A program made the position numbers and the translations under genes. DNA of 64,000 bases from Arctopsyche grandis (Eukaryota; Arthropoda; Insecta; Trichoptera; Hydropsychidae): the NCBI RefSeq assembly GCF_051622035.1, contig NC_135355.1:31746986-31810985 (forward strand), read 5' to 3'. How positions within the stretch are numbered: the first letter of the stretch is position 1; every line of letters starts with the position of its first letter. Shown here in pieces: positions 1 to 12,927 of the stretch. Under the pieces are notes generated by a model. The model ran no database searches. It was given only the letters and a program-made list of their open reading frames with translations, and had not been told where the DNA came from.

Positions 1-1929
1 CTCAGTTTAAAAAACAAAATTTTAACATGTAGTAAAACGATAAAAGTTCATTAGTTATATGTACACACATAGATAGATACGCATTTTAATTATCTTTTTC
101 TCCGTTTGCGGAATTGGGGTGAGTCAGACATCACAGTCCAATAATTCCGATAATATTGCGAAAATTTGACATTGGCATTCTAACATGTGGAACGCGTATC
201 TGACATAACTTTTACAACCGAGTCACATAATGTGTACATACATATGTACATATAATGTATGTAATATTTGCTGCAGCGTATATCAGAGTTGTTCTTGTTT
301 TAATTTATGCACACTCAACTGATTCTATTTCCACGGCATTTGTATGATAATTACAGAGATGTAACTCGTGTATGGTATACTCATGTCGTAAACAAAGAGA
401 GTGTTAATTTTAATAGCGAGTCATTTTAAAAATCGCAACCTACGTCCAAAGCGTAAAAATTCTAATTAGTGAGCGCATTTGAAATTTTTCCCCTTTCGAC
501 AGAACGAAAATCGTATTATTATTCTATGGGCTTAGCAAGTGTGTAAAATACACGTGGAAATGTATTCTAATTGTATTACTCATATTAAATTAAGTCAAAC
601 TTTTAATTATATTTGATTTTTGTAACAGTTGTGGACACACGTTAAAAATCGATAACGCTCCCTATGAAATTTCACTTTTATTCACTGATCTGTTTTTTTT
701 TCTAAGCCTTATCGCCAAGTAAAAACGAGGTAAGTTAATTATTCTCACCGGAACGAAAACAATTAAAATTAATTTTCAGTGCACTTTAAACGGTTAAGTT
801 TAAACATCACGTAACAGTTCAACTTGCCATATGTACACGAAAGAAACGGATATTCGTATTTGTGACGCCGGATACGTTTATTTCTGTACAAAATGCCAAT
901 TTCCGAATACATAATATTAATAGTATTGTGTGTGTAATAATTTAATTTAGTCAATGGGCGATTTTCGTTTCGTTATAATTTTTCAGTGAAAAATTTAAAT
1001 TTCGAATTTACCGCTTTGTGTTTCAGGAAGTGTGACTATCGAGCTGTTTATAAATTCAATTAATAATTTTGGCTCGATATATTTAATAGTAAAATGTTGG
1101 TGTGCATATCAGTTCCGTTAATTTGTGGTATAATATCTTATCGGTGTAATGAAATATTCATATGTAATATGACGTTAGAGTAAGGTTATGTCAGCTCTGA
1201 AATTCGATGAAGACATTCAACCCATACACGCTCTATAGATTTCAAGCGCTTTGAGTCCAAGCTCCCATAATATCATAATACAATATAACTATTGTATATT
1301 TACCTACCTACATACATACATATATATGTAAGTCGAATTGCACTAACGTTAACATAATTGTTTCATTGACTTAATATGTTCAAAATTAGAGTAATCACTA
1401 TCTTCCATTATCCTCGTGGACTGATAAAACATAACTGTATTTTTTCCCATTATTTGAATTTTATCGAATTAGAAGTTTTGTGTCGTAAAGCTTGAAGCTA
1501 CGTGCTCAAAATATTATTAGGCCTAAATTTATTTTGAAAAATTACAGTTTCATAAAAAGTTCATCTCACATGAAAATTATATAATTTAGTTAGTTTATTA
1601 TATAAAGTTAATAAAGTGAAATTTTTGTAGAACATAGAAAGTACAACATTTTTTGCACTTTAAATTGAGGTCATTTTAAAATCGCTACTTTTTTCCAATA
1701 TAATTTGTGGTGAGCTATGCGCGAATTCGTCTGGTGAAAGAGTTTATGTTGTTGTCTGTCTTCAAATACACATTTAAAATATGAACAACAGTAATCAAAA
1801 TTCAAGAAGTCGACGTAATTAAATGTATATGTAATTTGCTTACAAACTTAAAGTCACAATTTCTAAAGAACTGTTTCAAAAATTAAATCAGATAAATTTG
1901 AAAACTCTGATAGGAAACAATTAGCTTAG

Positions 1930-2125
1930 GTTCGATGATTACTCTGTAAAAAGCGATTTCGCGCACGTCACTAAAATCTCGATCACGGAACATCTGGCAC
2001 CTAAAACTCCATCGATCGAAATCAAAGTAATGTACTAACGAGAACTCTAGTGCCAGATATTCCATATTCGCGATTTTTGTGGCAACGATTGTTTTGCGTG
2101 CGATCGCAATTTGCGCAATAATCTG
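1930..2125. mobile_element. MITE family A, copy 1
   Basis: Shares with 9208-9376 and 24147-24330 the ends (GATTA..C.G.AAAAAGCGAT.TCGC) and the internal ATCTCGATCACGGAACATCTGGCACC. Imperfect terminal inverted repeats; the right end reads inverted near 2100-2125. Confidence 0.65.
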
Positions 2126-2158
2126 TTTACCATCAGTTCGGATGTTAACAACGGGGAC

Positions 2159-3086
2159 GCGACAATTGGTGCAAGTCCAAAAGGTTCAACGACAAAATGT
2201 ACCCGAAAATTAGTGCACTGACAAAATGTACCCGTGACAAAATGTTCACGCGACAAAATGTTCACGCGACAAAATGTTCACGCGACAAAATGTTCACGCG
2301 ACAAAATGTTCACGCGACAAAATGTCCACGGAAATAATGTTCAAGCGACAAAATGTTCAAAAATCCTAAATTTTCCTATTTTAGTGGAAAAAGTAACTTT
2401 TTATTGTATTATATTTATCGATGTATATGGTATCTTGTACTGGTACTTTTTATCGTATACATCGCGGGCTTTATTAAATTAGTATAAATGACAGGTGTTC
2501 TCAACCGTATCCAATATTTATTTATTTAAATTGAAAAGCGTATGAACTGCAGATTACATTGAATTAGTTTTTATGGCAGGGCTTCTCAACCGTCTCCAAA
2601 ATTTTCTTTATTTCAAATGAATAATTTACTGCCTGCCATATAAACTAATTCAATGTAATCTGCAGTTCATACGCTTAGAAAGTTTTTTTTTTTCAATCTA
2701 AATAAGTAAATATTGGATACGGCTAAGAACCCCTAACATTTAAATTAATTTAATGACATTTTAAAATGATATTCAATGAGTCACAATGACATTCGCTTAA
2801 AATGTAATTGTTCAATTTAAATAAGAATATGTTGGTACGGTTGAGAACACCTGTAATTTATACTAATTTAATAGCATCCGCGATCTATACGATAAAAAGT
2901 ACCATATACATCGATAAATATAATACAATAAAAAGTTACTTTTTCCATTAAAAATTTAGGATTTTTGAATATTTTGTCGATCGAACATTATTTCCGTGGA
3001 CATTTTGTCGCGGGTACATTTTGTCAGTGAACTAATTTTCGGGTACATTTTGTCGTTGAACCTTTTGGACTTGCACCAATTGTCGT
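2159..3086. mobile_element. Foldback element with a 16-bp minisatellite
   Basis: The ends CGACAATTGGTGCAAGTCCA (left) and the inverse (right, ending about 3086) begin arms that match in reverse for hundreds of bases, including GGTTCAACGACAAAATGTAC, the ATACATCGAT..AAGTACC segment and, further in, GGTGTTCTCAACCGT. The left arm near 2231-2325 carries about six tandem copies of GACAAAATGTTCACGC; the right arm has only two or three related units. A 240-bp inner inverted repeat (AGCGTATGAACTGCAGATTA and its inverse) fills the centre. No transposase is present. Confidence 0.75.
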
Positions 3087-3659
3087 GTAACCGTTAAAAA
3101 CATTTAAATGTGACGAGCAGTACCGTAGAAATTCTTCAAATCATACATGTATTTTTTCTTGAAAGTGAATCTTAAAACATTAGGCCTAAAAAACCATCAG
3201 TTGATTGTCGAATATTCTGAGTACATATGTTCAACCATAGAGATGTAATAAGCACAGAGGGGCCGTTACGAATAAATAATTGTTGTCAATTTTACACGGT
3301 ACGTCTCTATAAAAATGTATCCCCATGTTGTTTATTGTGTGTTTTTGAATGTATTGTGCAATTTTTACCGATGCTTGCCCATCTTGCGAGTAATATAAAC
3401 AGAGAAGTTTTTATCGGACATACGCGAGCACCAAGCGTCAAATACGACTGATGCTAAAATTATTTAGATCTGTCCGTGGACAGACTGTCACTTGACAACA
3501 AAAGAACACCTAAAGCCACTTGTATTAATATTACATTTCTCTGTGTAAAACGGTGTCGATCGCAGGTGCGTGTAGTTGCTAATCGTCACTATCGCACTTG
3601 TGACTTTTAGTTCAGGTATGATTGTGCATGTGATTGGCAATCAGCTGACATGACGGTTC

Positions 3660-4330
3660 AAATCCAATTTAACACCTCACGAGCAGGCGCGCCGTGCCAT
3701 AACCGCCGGTCAGTGTTACGTAATTGTAAGGTGAAGTACCGAACCGAACATGGTCGAAAACATGGCTCGGTCTCGTTTCTCGTTTCTCGTTTCTCGTTTC
3801 TCGTTTTGACGAGTCTCGAGTGACGAACGAAGTTTGAAAAGTGTGAGCGTGTGTGGGTGGCACGGTGTGGTGCGGTGCGGTGCGGTGCGGTGCGTGTGGC
3901 AGTTTTGGCACGTGTCTGCCGGCGACAGTGGCGCGCGCGCTGTCGTGCGCGAAGGACGTGTGCGTTCGCTCGCTCTCTCGCTCTCTCGCTCTCTCTGCTG
4001 CAATCTCCATCTCCATCTCCATCTCCATCTTCTCCACTCACTATAAATAAGAGAGTGCGGCGATGTTCTCTCACGATTTAGCTCCCGTGGACTGACATGC
4101 ACTCGAACTCGAACTCGCACTCGCATTCGCATACTCATCCACAGCTACAGCTACAGCTACAGCTGCAGATCAACAGTCAGTACCGGGCTTCACCCCTATA
4201 TATCTATGCCTATGTGTAGGATCGACCCTTCCACCCCCGCCGCCCCCACCTGTCAGAAATTCGACTCGACGACTCGACGACTCTTAGGCCGGCCCTCGTC
4301 GTCCCGCGTTATATCCAGTTAACCCACTTA
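3660..4330 (+). promoter_or_regulatory. GC-rich, low-complexity stretch with a TATA box: candidate promoter/5' leader of the elongase
   Basis: Base composition switches abruptly to GC- and CpG-rich in otherwise AT-rich DNA. The stretch holds simple repeats (TTTCTCG near 3775, GGTGC near 3870, CTCTCG near 3968, CATCTC near 4008, CAGCTA near 4142) and a canonical TATAAATA at 4042-4049. It lies about 1.4 kb upstream of the first elongase coding exon on the same strand. Several overlapping open frames here are composition artefacts. Assignment as the elongase promoter is inference; an upstream gene running the other way could also use it. Confidence 0.4.
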
Positions 4331-5476
4331 CGGGAACACTCGGCGGCACGTTTCATAATGGACCCGCGAATTTCGTCTGCATACATACACATATATATAT
4401 ATATATATATACCGACCCGCGACCGGTATGTCAAACGTTCACATAATATCTACTTCAATTGAATCTGTCGCGTAACTCTACGGTCGCACTCCATCGATGT
4501 ATTCATATACTAAAAATCGCGATCCTCCTACGAACAAGATATGCTTTTTTTTATTAGAAATTAAACACCTATCCTGAACACGTCCGTCCGGTCGAACTGT
4601 TCGACCCATTGTGCAAACTCTAATTATAATATTTGAAATGAAAAATTGATTGATTCAATTGTTTTATTTGAAAAAACAAAATGGCTTCCTGAAAAAGTTG
4701 TCAAAGTATCTTGTACGTATAGATCGATTTGACGTATCGACCTATTTTTTGTTTACGATTCTTGAAGTTCATCCACAGCTTTTTCACCATATGTAGTGAA
4801 AAACGCCGAAAATAATTGTAACACATGTTTATTTTAGTTGACCTTTAACATGGCGCCATTTTTTCTTAACAAATGTGAGAAACAGGAAGGACTTAAAATA
4901 TGTGGACCAAGCTTATTAAAAATACTTCCTAATGGCATCCAATTGATCTTCGACTGCATAAATTTAATTCTATCTATATTTCAATAAAAATCTATACAAA
5001 AAATTGTTATTCTACTATTATTCCTACTGTTGTTTTTCATTTGTTTTTTATGCATAAAAACTTTTGATATCCTAACTGGGCAGAGCCTGTTGCTTTTAGA
5101 CAATAATAAAAAAATATTTCCCTGGATTTTATTTGGTTACAAGAAAACCTTTATTTTATTCATGTCAGTTTTATTACATGGGAGGAACATAATACTATAT
5201 AACAGCAATAGAACATTGATTTGCCTTTTATTTAATTCTTTACGTATTGGCAAATAATTAGTATGACAAACAATTATTTGTTTTTTTTTTCATTACAAAG
5301 AAACTGTTGATATTTAAAATTATGAGGCGATATTAAAGATATATGTGATATTTTTGCAACAATGTACCGTGTCTATGTTCATAGTATAATAATAACAAAA
5401 AAAAAATCTCAATATGTCAATTATATGTTATAATTCAACATTTTAATTGTTCGTTTCAGACACATCTACTTCCACA

Positions 5477-8400
5477 ATGGCACTAATACTACGTTACATC
5501 GACGACATGCACAGCATCATGAATAAGCATGGAGGTAATAATTAATTGGCCGACTAAACTGGATTTCAGTATATGCAATGCCATCTAATACTGCTAAATC
5601 GAATTCCCTTTGTATTAACGTTTTAATTTTCTGATTTCAGACCCACGAACCAACGATTGGCTTTTGATGAGTTCGCCGATTCCCACCCTAGCGATATGCC
5701 TTAGCTACATTTATTTAGTCAAGGTATTTATCGCGAAGCAAATGGCCAACTTTATGAAAAATCGATTGTATTGTCGCATTTCTTATCGGTTTCAATATGT
5801 ACGATGACAAAATTTGTTGTTTTAGGTTCTCGGGCCACGACTAATGGAAAATAGGAAACCCCTTCAACTCAAAAATACGTTAATAGTTTATAATTTCTGC
5901 CAAGTAATATTTAGCACGTGGTTATTTTATGAGGTAATACATTTTTTTTTATTAATTTATATAAATTCATATTTAATATATGTGTGAAATTAATTTTCAA
6001 GATCTGTAATGGCTCATTTACAATAGTGAAATCCTCTTATTTGAAATGATAGGTCGTAACGTAACCGATTTATAATAAAAAGATTAAGATTTATAAGAAT
6101 ATCTTTAAGTATTTGAATTTGAAATTTATCAGCTACTTCTGTTGTAAAAGAGCCGTTGATTTTGTATAAAATTACTATTTATCATATTTACAGATCTTCG
6201 TAAGACACAAAATCATCTCAAACATCACATATTTAATTTTGTCCACAATTCGTATTTGAAATGTAACATAGAACGATCATACTACATATTTCTATCGAAT
6301 CCTTATATGGGATATTATCATAATATTTTGTTATTTATTTAATAATTTTACTATTTATAAACAATCTAATGCATATTATGTATGTATATGAAACAAATTT
6401 TTCACTTTTGTTATTTATTTAGTGTTTAATGGGAGGCTGGTGGGGTGAATACAGTTTTACCTGCCAACCTGTGGATAATTCTCATTCCCCAACAGCGATG
6501 CGTGTAAGTTTGGCGTAACGTGTTAACATTTAAAAGTTTAATTACTTAAAATACATATAGAAACGTTGGCCTCCACTCTCTGGTATATTTATATACATCA
6601 TATATACATATGTATAGCATATATATGTATAATAATTATAATAGATCAATCGCAGGTTGCTTGAAAAGACATGGTGGTTTCTATCCTTATAATTCACAAA
6701 CTCCCCTCACATATAATATTGCATATGTAAATACTTCACGTTCGTAGTAAATACACAAAAGAATACACGAATACGTATTATAAAAAAAAATAATCATTTC
6801 ATTCATTTATCCCTTTTTATTCATAAATGGTGTTTTATTATATACATATATATATTTATATATAAATAGTGTTTTGTACATATATATTTTTAGTTATCAT
6901 TTTTCATATCAGGAGCGTTCGCAATTTGTACCAAAAAAAATGCACCCAGCGTCTGTCTGTTAATAAAAAAAATTTATGCTGTTATTTTTGCAATGCCTTT
7001 TTTTATTATAGAATATGAAGTATTTCATTTTAATTTATTTTATTTTATTATATATTATGAGAGCCGTAGCTAGGGGTAATTTGTGCCCGGAACAAACATG
7101 CTACTAGCTTCCCCCCCTTTTTCTTTTCTTATCTAATTTTTTTTTTATTATTTTTTAATTCGTCCATTAAATAAAATATCAAAATTATCTCATTTAATAT
7201 GAATAAAATAAAAGGAAAATATTGACATTTTCGTAAATGGATAGAATGAAAGGCGGACTTTTTCTGCATTTTAAATAAAAATTAATCGTAAAATTTAAAA
7301 AAAAAATATTTAACCACTTAATCGCCACGCGTTTGCAGAAACTGATTCGATTATTTTATTATGTGTTTTTATAGCCAACCTTTTGACACTACCTCTTGAA
7401 TATATCACAAACTAACGAAATACATTGACTTTTTTCAATTTCATTAGTATCATAGGATATTTTTAGATGTCACTGTGAAGAAATCAAAATTAAATTCCAG
7501 TCAAAGCCTTAAATAAGAAGGAGCGCGCACCGGTGCACGTATGGCGATGAAGTGGTTAAAAAAATGTCATCTGCCCGCCTCCACGCTACGGCCCTGTGTA
7601 TATATGTTTTGTTTCCGAACGCGCCTTCGATGTGATCAAATTTTTAGAAATCATTAATCAACTAAATATGCATGTTGAATAATTAAATTATATTTTTTTT
7701 TATTATACATAGTTATTATTGACATGGTGCTATTTTTAAATAGTTATTGGCCGTCGAGAAGTTGTGATCAATTTGTAAAGATGTTTCGAAGTGTTTGTTA
7801 TATATTTTTTTTCAGACGATACCGTTCCATATTTATCCTATGGATGAAGTACATAAAAAAAAAAACTAAAATTGTTTATTTCGTTATGTATCCATGGGGT
7901 TTCTATGATTGTTTCAGTTATGTATGTCGGGTTGGGTGACGGGCCGCTACAGCTTGAGATGTCAGCCAGTAGACTACTCCAATCATCCAGAAACTATGCG
8001 GGTTATTTCTCATTTCATTTCGAAATGCAGTTCTTTATCAACCACACACTTGTGACCACTAATTCTGATGCTGCTTTAACATTATTTTCATTGAATATTT
8101 TTTTCCTTTTTGTACCAAAGTTGAAAACAACCGAATTAGTTTTGTATTGTATTATTATTGGTCACAAGTAAAATTTTCAATGTAAATTTTTTTTTCATCA
8201 GTGTGTCTTGTAAATATCATTTATTTTTATTTGTATAATACGTTCGTATATAAGGGACGATATTAGCCCCTCATTTTCGCATATCATCTAATTTTTATTT
8301 TATTGAATAAAAGTTCAAACTTCTATATGTATGTATGTACTCCCTTATATACGTTTGTTGTTTTGGAATTATATATGAAAAATGATTGGTTGCTCGACCG

Positions 8401-11209
8401 TTGAAGTAAATTTTGAGTTGTTGCATATACTATGGATATTGTTTCGTTGCAATTTTGCCTCTCAATTTTTTTTCAGAATGATGATTGTAGTGTGAATTAT
8501 AAAATTTGAAATTTGCTCTTCGGTTAGTAGTGATTTGTATTATTTTTATTTGATGGTATAAATGACGGCAATTGAAGCCAATAAAAATTGGCATCACTAC
8601 GACAAAAATCGAAACCTTCGGTACGGTTCATGTTTTGTAGACTAACTGATTTATGTTATTATTCGGTACTTCTCGAGTGTTTTTTTGTTTGTTTTTTTTA
8701 ATACAATATATAATAAATGAAAATTTCTTATTTGCATGATTTTTTCTACAAATTTTTGTGTCGGTTTTTAAACGTTTTTAAATTTTTATTATGTCCTATT
8801 TTGTGATTAATTCGGTCGCATTTTATATGTAATGTATTTTATTTTGAATTTTGGTGTTGGATTGAAAAAGTTTTACGTTGAATTTTTAACAAAATTTGCT
8901 GAATTTAGCAGGGCTGTGAAGTTGTTTCAAAATTTACCGACTCCAACTCCGATTTACACGATTTTCTACAGATTAATTTTCTTGCGAACGTATGAAATTG
9001 TTAGTGATACAAATAATAGCGATTTCACAAATATAAAAAATTGAGGGAATTAAAAAAAATCCTAATTTATCTAATTATTGGTAATGAAAAATAGGTATAT
9101 ATAATTCATATACAAAAAATCAATTTAAAAAAAGAAATGAGAATAAAAAGAAATGAGTGTTAGGTGAATTAAACAGTTGGTTTTAACCCCAACACACCAA
9201 AATGGTTCTTTGATTATTCCGCAAAAAACGATCTCGCACAATTCACGGTACATTTGGCACCAAAAAACTCCATCAATTGAGATATTGTAATAATGAGAAC
9301 TCGAGTGCCAGATATTCCGTGATCGTGATTTTAGTGGCTTGTGCGAGATCGCTTTTTGCGGAATAATCCATTTACCCATCAAAATACGTGCAATTTAACG
9401 ATTTTATTTAAAATAATGTTTTTTATAAAGAAATTATTAAATTTCAATTTATTAGTGGATACATACTTTGATACTATAAATTAAATCTAATATATATTTC
9501 GAAAGAGTTTGTTTGGTTCGTAAAATCCGTTCAAATAAATTTAAATAAAATAAAACTTTGTTTGATGTTTACTATTAGATTAGCCATGTTTAAGCGGTTT
9601 ATATTAAAAATACCGAGCGAATTTGAATTTGAGCTGAGCGGCCAGCAAATAGTACGGTAAAACCACTAGTTAAATAATAAAAAGGAGTCAGTTGGTATTT
9701 TCTACGACTCTGACTCAGCTTGAAATGTTCGACTCCGCGACTCCGACTCAACAGCCCTGGAACTTAATTTCCAACTTTAAAATCGGCGATGTTTTAGATC
9801 TTGTTGCAGTGTTTTTTTTTATGTCCAGCGATGGGGTTGGTAAACCTCCCCGCTGTATGGTGTTTAAATGATCACTCATCATATTTTTGACATTTCATAC
9901 TTTTGTATTTAAAATTTACTTTGTATGGTTTTGGCTGTATTTTACCTATGTATATCTATCATAAACATAATCAATATTGATCGTTTGAAGTAGTTTTGTA
10001 TTGACTTATATTTTGCAGTATGCACGCTTGTCCGCTACTAACAACCACTAACGATTATATTTATACTCACATACATATATACTTACGCTCACGTTATTAA
10101 AACGCTTATGTTAGCACAGTTTGCATAGATGCAATTAATCCTATCCGTTCTTGCTCTATTATTAATTCATTCACTGTAATAGTGACGGCTGCGACGCCGA
10201 GAGAGAGTGATGCCAGATTTATTAAATTATACAAGAGTTTTTTTTTTTGTTTATTTATTTAAACATAAGCTTAGACATTTTTTTTTATCATATAATTATA
10301 TTATGCAACTTAAAGTATGAGACGTAAAATGCATAAATGCTTTTCAGATGGTAAATGTGTGTTGGTGGTATTACTTCTCCAAGTTCACCGAGTTCATGGA
10401 TACGGTAAATATGATCAGATTCGTTTTATAATTTGACTGTGGTATGTATGTATGTTTCGTCTGATTTGACGTTTTCCTTTTAGATTTTCTTCGTGTTGAG
10501 GAAGAAGAATAGCCACGTGTCGACGCTTCACGTGATCCATCACGGTTGTATGCCGATGTCTGTCTGGTTCGGAGTCAAGTTCACCCCAGGCGGCCACAGC
10601 ACGTTCTTCGGCCTGTTGAATACCTTCGTCCACATCATCATGTACACGTACTATTTGCTGGCCGCCTTCGGTCCCACCTTCCAACGCTTCTTGTGGTGGA
10701 AGAAGTACCTCACCGCTCTTCAGATGGTCTGTACATTCGAATCGACGACGTTGAAATGTGTGACGGCGTTTATAAATGTGGCGTTTTTGTTTTCAGTTGC
10801 AATTCGTTGCAATCATGGTGCACGCCTTCCAGCTTCTCTTCATCGACTGCAACTATCCGCGTGCCTTTGTGTGGTGGATCGGCATGCACGCTGTACTGTT
10901 CTTCTTCTTGTTCAACGAGTTCTATAAAGAGTCCTATGCCAGGAAGGATAAGGTTGCTAACGTTTGTTTATATTGTGTTTAGGTTTGGTTTTTATGGAAT
11001 GTGTGTTAATTGGAGTTGGGTTTTAGATGAAGGCCAAGTTGAAGGAAGCCAGGATGGTGCACGAGAACGGCAAGCATTATACGAACGGTGTCACCAACGG
11101 CAGTGTGAAGCCGATGCAGAACGGCGTCAACCACGCCACCAAAGTCTCCGACTATTACCTGAACTCCAACGATGTGCACTTGCGTAAACTGCAGTCGGCG
11201 GACAACTGA
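5477..11209 (+). CDS. Very-long-chain fatty acid elongase (ELOVL family), complete, 8 coding exons
   Basis: Coding exons are 5477-5534, 5641-5723, 5826-5933, 6423-6503, 10348-10404, 10484-10726, 10797-10952 and 11027-11209. All introns are GT-AG and the phases join to 969 nt (322 aa plus TGA). The product is an ER membrane condensing enzyme that adds two carbons from malonyl-CoA to long acyl-CoAs. Visible family motifs are KFTEFMDT (residues 122-129), the catalytic histidine box HVIHH (145-149), MYTYY and the LQFVAIMVHA segment, with several hydrophobic helices. From family knowledge it resembles the insect ELOVL4/ELOVL7-like group (Drosophila CG31522/CG31523 type); the exact paralogue cannot be fixed by eye. 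The start ATG lies just after a likely spliced 5'UTR acceptor at about 5459. Intron 4 is 3.8 kb and contains an alternative exon. Length is normal for the family. Confidence 0.95.
7060..7596. mobile_element. Non-autonomous hAT-like element in elongase intron 4
   Basis: The left end reads AGAGCCGTAGCTAGGGG and the right end CCACGCTACGGCCCTG, inverted relatives of a common hAT terminus (CAGRGCCGTAGC). About 0.5 kb, AT-rich inside, no coding frame. The target duplication is not clear. Confidence 0.55.
7918..8001 (+). CDS. Alternative (probably mutually exclusive) exon 4b of the elongase gene
   Basis: This 84-nt segment is preceded by a pyrimidine-rich stretch ending in TTTCAG and followed by GT. 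It is open in phase 0 and encodes 28 residues ending RYSLRCQPVD then YSNHPETMR. Exon 4 (6423-6503) encodes a matching 27-residue peptide containing EYSFTCQPVD and ending PTAMR; about 14 positions are identical. Both exons start and end in phase 0, so either fits between exons 3 and 5. The segment reads GWVTGRYS where exon 4 reads GWWGEYS; the TG-Y form resembles vertebrate ELOVL1/7 at this loop. Inference: exon duplication giving two elongase isoforms that differ in one loop. No transcript evidence is available here. Confidence 0.82.
8909..9759. mobile_element. Non-autonomous hAT-like element containing later insertions
   Basis: Starts CAGGGCTGTGAAGT and ends ACAGCCCTG, with ACTCCGACTC-type subterminal repeats at both ends. 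Flanks GAATTTAG and GAACTTAA match at six of eight bases, a worn 8-bp duplication. Inside are MITE A copy 2 (9208-9376) and a CTAG-type repeat fragment (9575-9672). Confidence 0.65.
9208..9376. mobile_element. MITE family A, copy 2
   Basis: GATTATTCCGCAAAAAACGA near the left end and its inverted match near 9345-9370; internal GTGCCAGATATTCCGTGATC. It lies inside the larger hAT-like element at 8909-9759 in elongase intron 4, so it inserted later. Confidence 0.7.
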
Positions 11210-11379
11210 TGTACGATGTTGCGCTTCCATTGTTGTTTCGCATCGCACATGTCACTTGTACCGCTGCCGCTACGTACGCATAGTTTTAAACGTCAATATT
11301 ATTATTGTAATAATTATAATATTAAATTATATAATAATATTGTTTTTCAAACGCGTCTATGTTTATAGATTGGGTTGTG

Positions 11380-11385
11380 AATAAA
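11380..11385 (+). terminator. First polyadenylation signal of the elongase (AATAAA)
   Basis: An AATAAA occurs about 170 bp after the elongase stop codon. Further AATAAA hexamers at 11869-11874 (followed by an A run) and 12821-12826 could support longer 3'UTRs reaching almost to the converging LKB1 3' end. Confidence 0.4.
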
Positions 11386-12905
11386 TAGTTAATTGTGTTT
11401 TTCCATGTGAACTTCATCATAGAAGATAATCATCAAAATAATTAAAATAATGAAAAAAAAAAATGAAATTATATATTTTAGTGTAATTAATTGAAATTTG
11501 TAAATATATTTCTATATATATATATATGTATAGTGTAAAATATATACAGCTATTGGATTGTGACAAATTTAGCCTTTGTATAAAACTGTGTAAGGTAAAT
11601 CAATTTCGCAGTGTATATTATGTCCCCCCATCGACCCCCTCTCTTGTACCAATGTGAATTTTTTTGCTTTAATATCTGTCGAATATATATATATAATATA
11701 ATTATATTTATTGTATCATTTAAGAATAATTGCTTAATCAATGCTCAATTATTCCGCCCTTTTATAAATTTTATTATTTTAAATGATAAAATATCAAATT
11801 AAGGTTTTATCATTTGTAGTTAATTGTAATAATGATAATAATGGTAATGAAAAAAATGGTGTGTCTAAAATAAATTGTCGGTCAAAAAAAAAAAAAGGGA
11901 TAAAAATGCTGCAGTGCAGTTTGGTTTTTTTCTGTTTAAGATTTTAGGCCATAATTTTTAGCATTTAAAAACATAATATAATTATTTTATATATAAATAT
12001 ATATATTTATTTGTTGCGAGTCGCTCTCGTCGCCGGTTTACATTGTGCCGTCTTACGGGACGACCGTTCTCGATGATTAAATTTTTGTATTCTTCGGTCG
12101 GTGTAAATCGGCGACGGGTTGAGACAATTTATTGTTACGGAATCATTACTTGCGAATCTATGGTGAATTCGTTTTGAATTTTTAATCTTAAATTAGTGGG
12201 TGAAATGATCTAAACAGAAATTTATTTATGTATAAATAAATAAAACAAAAAAATACAATTTATAATTTGTATATTTTAATGTGTTTTTTTTTTCTCTATA
12301 TTTATATGTATATTTGGATCATTTTTTGATTCCTTAGTCGTTTTAAGTGTTTTGTTTTACCTTTTTTTTTTTAACTTTGTGTCATCTTACTCTCGTGAAG
12401 ATATAAAATATTCTTGCGTTTGGAAAAATATTGCTATTTTTATATAATATAATATATGTACGTATAACAAATGTGTCAGCATGAAAAAATATGAAAATTC
12501 TAATATTTATACATAATAATAATACCTCATTTATGTACGAATGAATTACCCCGGGTTTGTATGTATGCGATTTCAAGATATCGCTCTCGTCGAATCGAAG
12601 AGTGGCCTCCAGGATTTTACCCCGTTTGAATGTTCCGAACGAACCAATAATGTGTGTACTACGTGATCTACATTCTACCTTTATATATTAATATAAAAAA
12701 TATATATATATATATATTATTATATACATATGTATTAATGATATTGTTTCTACGAATGTGTCAGTGTAGAGTGTACTAAAATACATACTTACTGTGTCGG
12801 AAATAAGCTCTCGCTTTTTAAATAAATGGAATTAATAACATTTCTGTACTTCATTTGTTTTTTTTTTCTTTACATATCCCGTTTGAAAAAAAAAAACATG
12901 TATAC

Positions 12906-12927
12906 TTTATTGAAAATGATATTTATT
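12906..12927 (-). terminator. Candidate LKB1 polyadenylation signals
   Basis: TTTATT at 12906-12911 and 12922-12927 reads AATAAA on the minus strand, about 0.9 kb beyond the LKB1 stop. The last plus-strand elongase signal is at 12821-12826, so the two convergent transcripts may end within about 100 bp of each other. Motif-only evidence. Confidence 0.35.

Noticed and set aside
3658..4138. Several overlapping open frames on both strands, rich in Arg, His or Ser
   Set aside because: They arise from hexamer and pentamer simple repeats in GC-rich DNA; no conserved domain, and six frames are open at once.
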